Assembly: GCA_903928045.1 (NCBI GenBank)
Contig: CAIYPH010000671.1
Location: 1-15,977, forward strand
From: an uncultured Rhodospirillales bacterium
GTDB lineage: Bacteria; Pseudomonadota; Alphaproteobacteria; Acetobacterales; Acetobacteraceae
DNA: 15,977 nucleotides
Reading direction: 5' to 3'
Shown: in pieces, positions 15,062-15,977 of the stretch
Layout of the letters: every line of letters begins with the position of its first letter
Numbering within the stretch: position 1 is the first letter of the stretch
The notes under the pieces: model-generated
Seen by the model: the letters and a program-made list of their open reading frames with translations, nothing else
Databases searched by the model: none
Told to the model about the DNA's origin: nothing
Position numbers and translations under genes: made by a program

Positions 15062-15977
15062 GTGAGCGCGGTTACGACAGAAACCGCGGTTGAAGCGCCT
15101 GAAGGATGGGGCCGGCGCCTTGCCGGCCCCATCCGCAAGGCGTTCAGCCTGCTGTCCTCCGTCAGCCTGACCTTCCTCGGCCTGACCTGCGTCACCTTCA
15201 TCATCGGCCGCGGCATCAATATCGACCCGGTCATCGCCATTGTCGGCGAGAAGGCCTCGCGCAGTACCTATGAGCGCGTCTTCAAGGAATTGAACCTCGA
15301 TCTCCCGATCTGGCAACAATACCTGATCTACCTGAACAAAATATTCCACGGCGAGATGGGCAAGTCACTCATGACCGCAAGACCGGTCATATCCGACCTG
15401 CTGCACGTCTTCCCCGCCACACTGGAACTCGCCCTCGTCGCCCTGGTCGTCGGCGTCTGCTTCGGTATTCCGCTCGGCGTGTTCGCCGCCACCAATCGTG
15501 GCCGCTGGCCGGACCAGATCGTCCGCTTCGGCTCGCTGCTCGGCTACTCCATGCCCGTTTTCTGGCTGGGCCTCGTCGGGCTGCTGGTTTTCTATGCCAA
15601 GCTCGGCTGGGTCGAAGGCCCGGGCCGCATCGACGTCGCCTTTGATGACATCGTGCCCTCCGTCACCGGCATGATCACCATCGACAGCCTGCTGGCCGGT
15701 GAATACGAGACCTTCTGGAACGCCATCGGCCACATCATGCTGCCGGCCTCCATCCTTGGTTACTACTCGCTCGCCTATGTCGCGCGCATGACGCGCAGCT
15801 TCATGCTGAGCCAGTTGCGCCAGGAATACGTGCTGGCCACCCTCGCCAAGGGCCTCTCCCCGTTCCGCGTCGTCTGGGTGCATGCGCTGGGCAATGTCTG
15901 GGTGCAGCTCATCACCGTCATCGCGCTCACCTTCGGCGGCCTGCTCGAAGGCGCCGTGCTGACCGAGACGGTGTTCG
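15062..15977 (+). CDS. ABC transporter permease, DppB type (partial, runs off the window)
   Basis: 305 codons are visible, with no stop before the window edge. The protein is an inner-membrane permease of the DppB/OppB type. A short cytoplasmic N-terminus precedes the first membrane helix (about 29-49). The usual periplasmic loop contains LNLDLPIWQQYLIYLNKIFHGEMGKS-like sequence (78-102). Core helices follow, with FPATLELALVALVVGVCFGIPLGV, and PVFWLGLVGLLVFY near 165-178. The coupling EAA loop is EYVLATLAKGLSPFRVVWVH (255-274). The start is a GTG at 15062, 6 nt after the binding-protein stop, with no clear SD, so translational coupling is likely. The open frame is clean and spans TM patterns. 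The C-terminus and probably a DppC-like permease and ATPases lie beyond the window. Confidence 0.93.
   Translation, partial: MSAVTTETAVEAPEGWGRRLAGPIRKAFSLLSSVSLTFLGLTCVTFIIGRGINIDPVIAIVGEKASRSTYERVFKELNLDLPIWQQYLIYLNKIFHGEMGKSLMTARPVISDLLHVFPATLELALVALVVGVCFGIPLGVFAATNRGRWPDQIVRFGSLLGYSMPVFWLGLVGLLVFYAKLGWVEGPGRIDVAFDDIVPSVTGMITIDSLLAGEYETFWNAIGHIMLPASILGYYSLAYVARMTRSFMLSQLRQEYVLATLAKGLSPFRVVWVHALGNVWVQLITVIALTFGGLLEGAVLTETVF

Noticed and set aside
13334..15349. Minus-strand 671-codon open frame over the solute-binding protein
   Set aside because: Antisense shadow. The plus strand has an SD, a Tat signal and family 5 motifs.
1..15977. CRISPR array, insertion sequence or prophage
   Set aside because: No regularly spaced repeats, transposase, integrase or phage structural gene is visible; the only large repeat is the single palindrome at 9211-9323.

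Overview
The window comes from a GC-rich proteobacterial chromosome. NrdB, the SCO1/SenC protein, the small 93-residue protein at 3356-3637 and the tRNA all look alphaproteobacterial. I would guess Rhodospirillales/Acetobacteraceae, but that is inference. There are 14 protein-coding genes (the last cut by the window edge) and one tRNA. I see no transposase, phage gene, CRISPR array or rRNA. Bases 1-217 hold no convincing gene; they end in the Shine-Dalgarno (SD) sequence of the first gene.

Region 1 (218-3348). A small YdhR-like monooxygenase is followed after 4 nt by a sugar-acid-type IlvD/EDD dehydratase. Convergent to these, with a 12-bp overlap of 3' ends, is a VOC (glyoxalase-fold) protein. 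It diverges from a CGNR zinc-finger regulator across an AT-rich 85-bp spacer that contains an inverted repeat.

Region 2 (3356-5590). On the minus strand, in transcription order, lie nrdB (class I ribonucleotide reductase beta), a membrane-anchored SCO1/SenC copper chaperone and a small conserved protein of unknown function. nrdA is not adjacent. A CAT-anticodon tRNA, best read as tRNA-Ile2 with a lysidine-modified anticodon, is divergent from nrdB.

Region 3 (5596-9336). A leaderless-type (cytoplasmic) Cys-type arylsulfatase diverges from ilvD, the dihydroxy-acid dehydratase of branched-chain amino acid synthesis. ilvD ends at a striking AT-rich nested inverted repeat of about 113 bp that separates it from the convergent operon to the right.

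Region 4 (9337-13304, minus strand). A tight four-gene operon encodes GST, an EamA/DMT transporter, an AMP-forming acyl-CoA ligase and a shikimate-dehydrogenase-like oxidoreductase. The oxidoreductase keeps the catalytic Lys/Asp but has lost the shikimate-binding serines. Substrate export or import, CoA activation, a redox step and glutathione chemistry suggest a small metabolic pathway whose substrate I cannot name.

Region 5 (13305-15977). An intrinsic-terminator-like hairpin precedes a peptide/nickel-type ABC transporter made of a Tat-signal solute-binding protein and a DppB-like permease truncated by the window edge. The rest of the transporter presumably lies beyond the window.

The most unusual items are the nested palindromic element, the altered active site of the shikimate-dehydrogenase-like enzyme and its operon, and the palindrome in the VOC/CGNR divergent promoter. 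None amounts to a clear new defence or mobile system.
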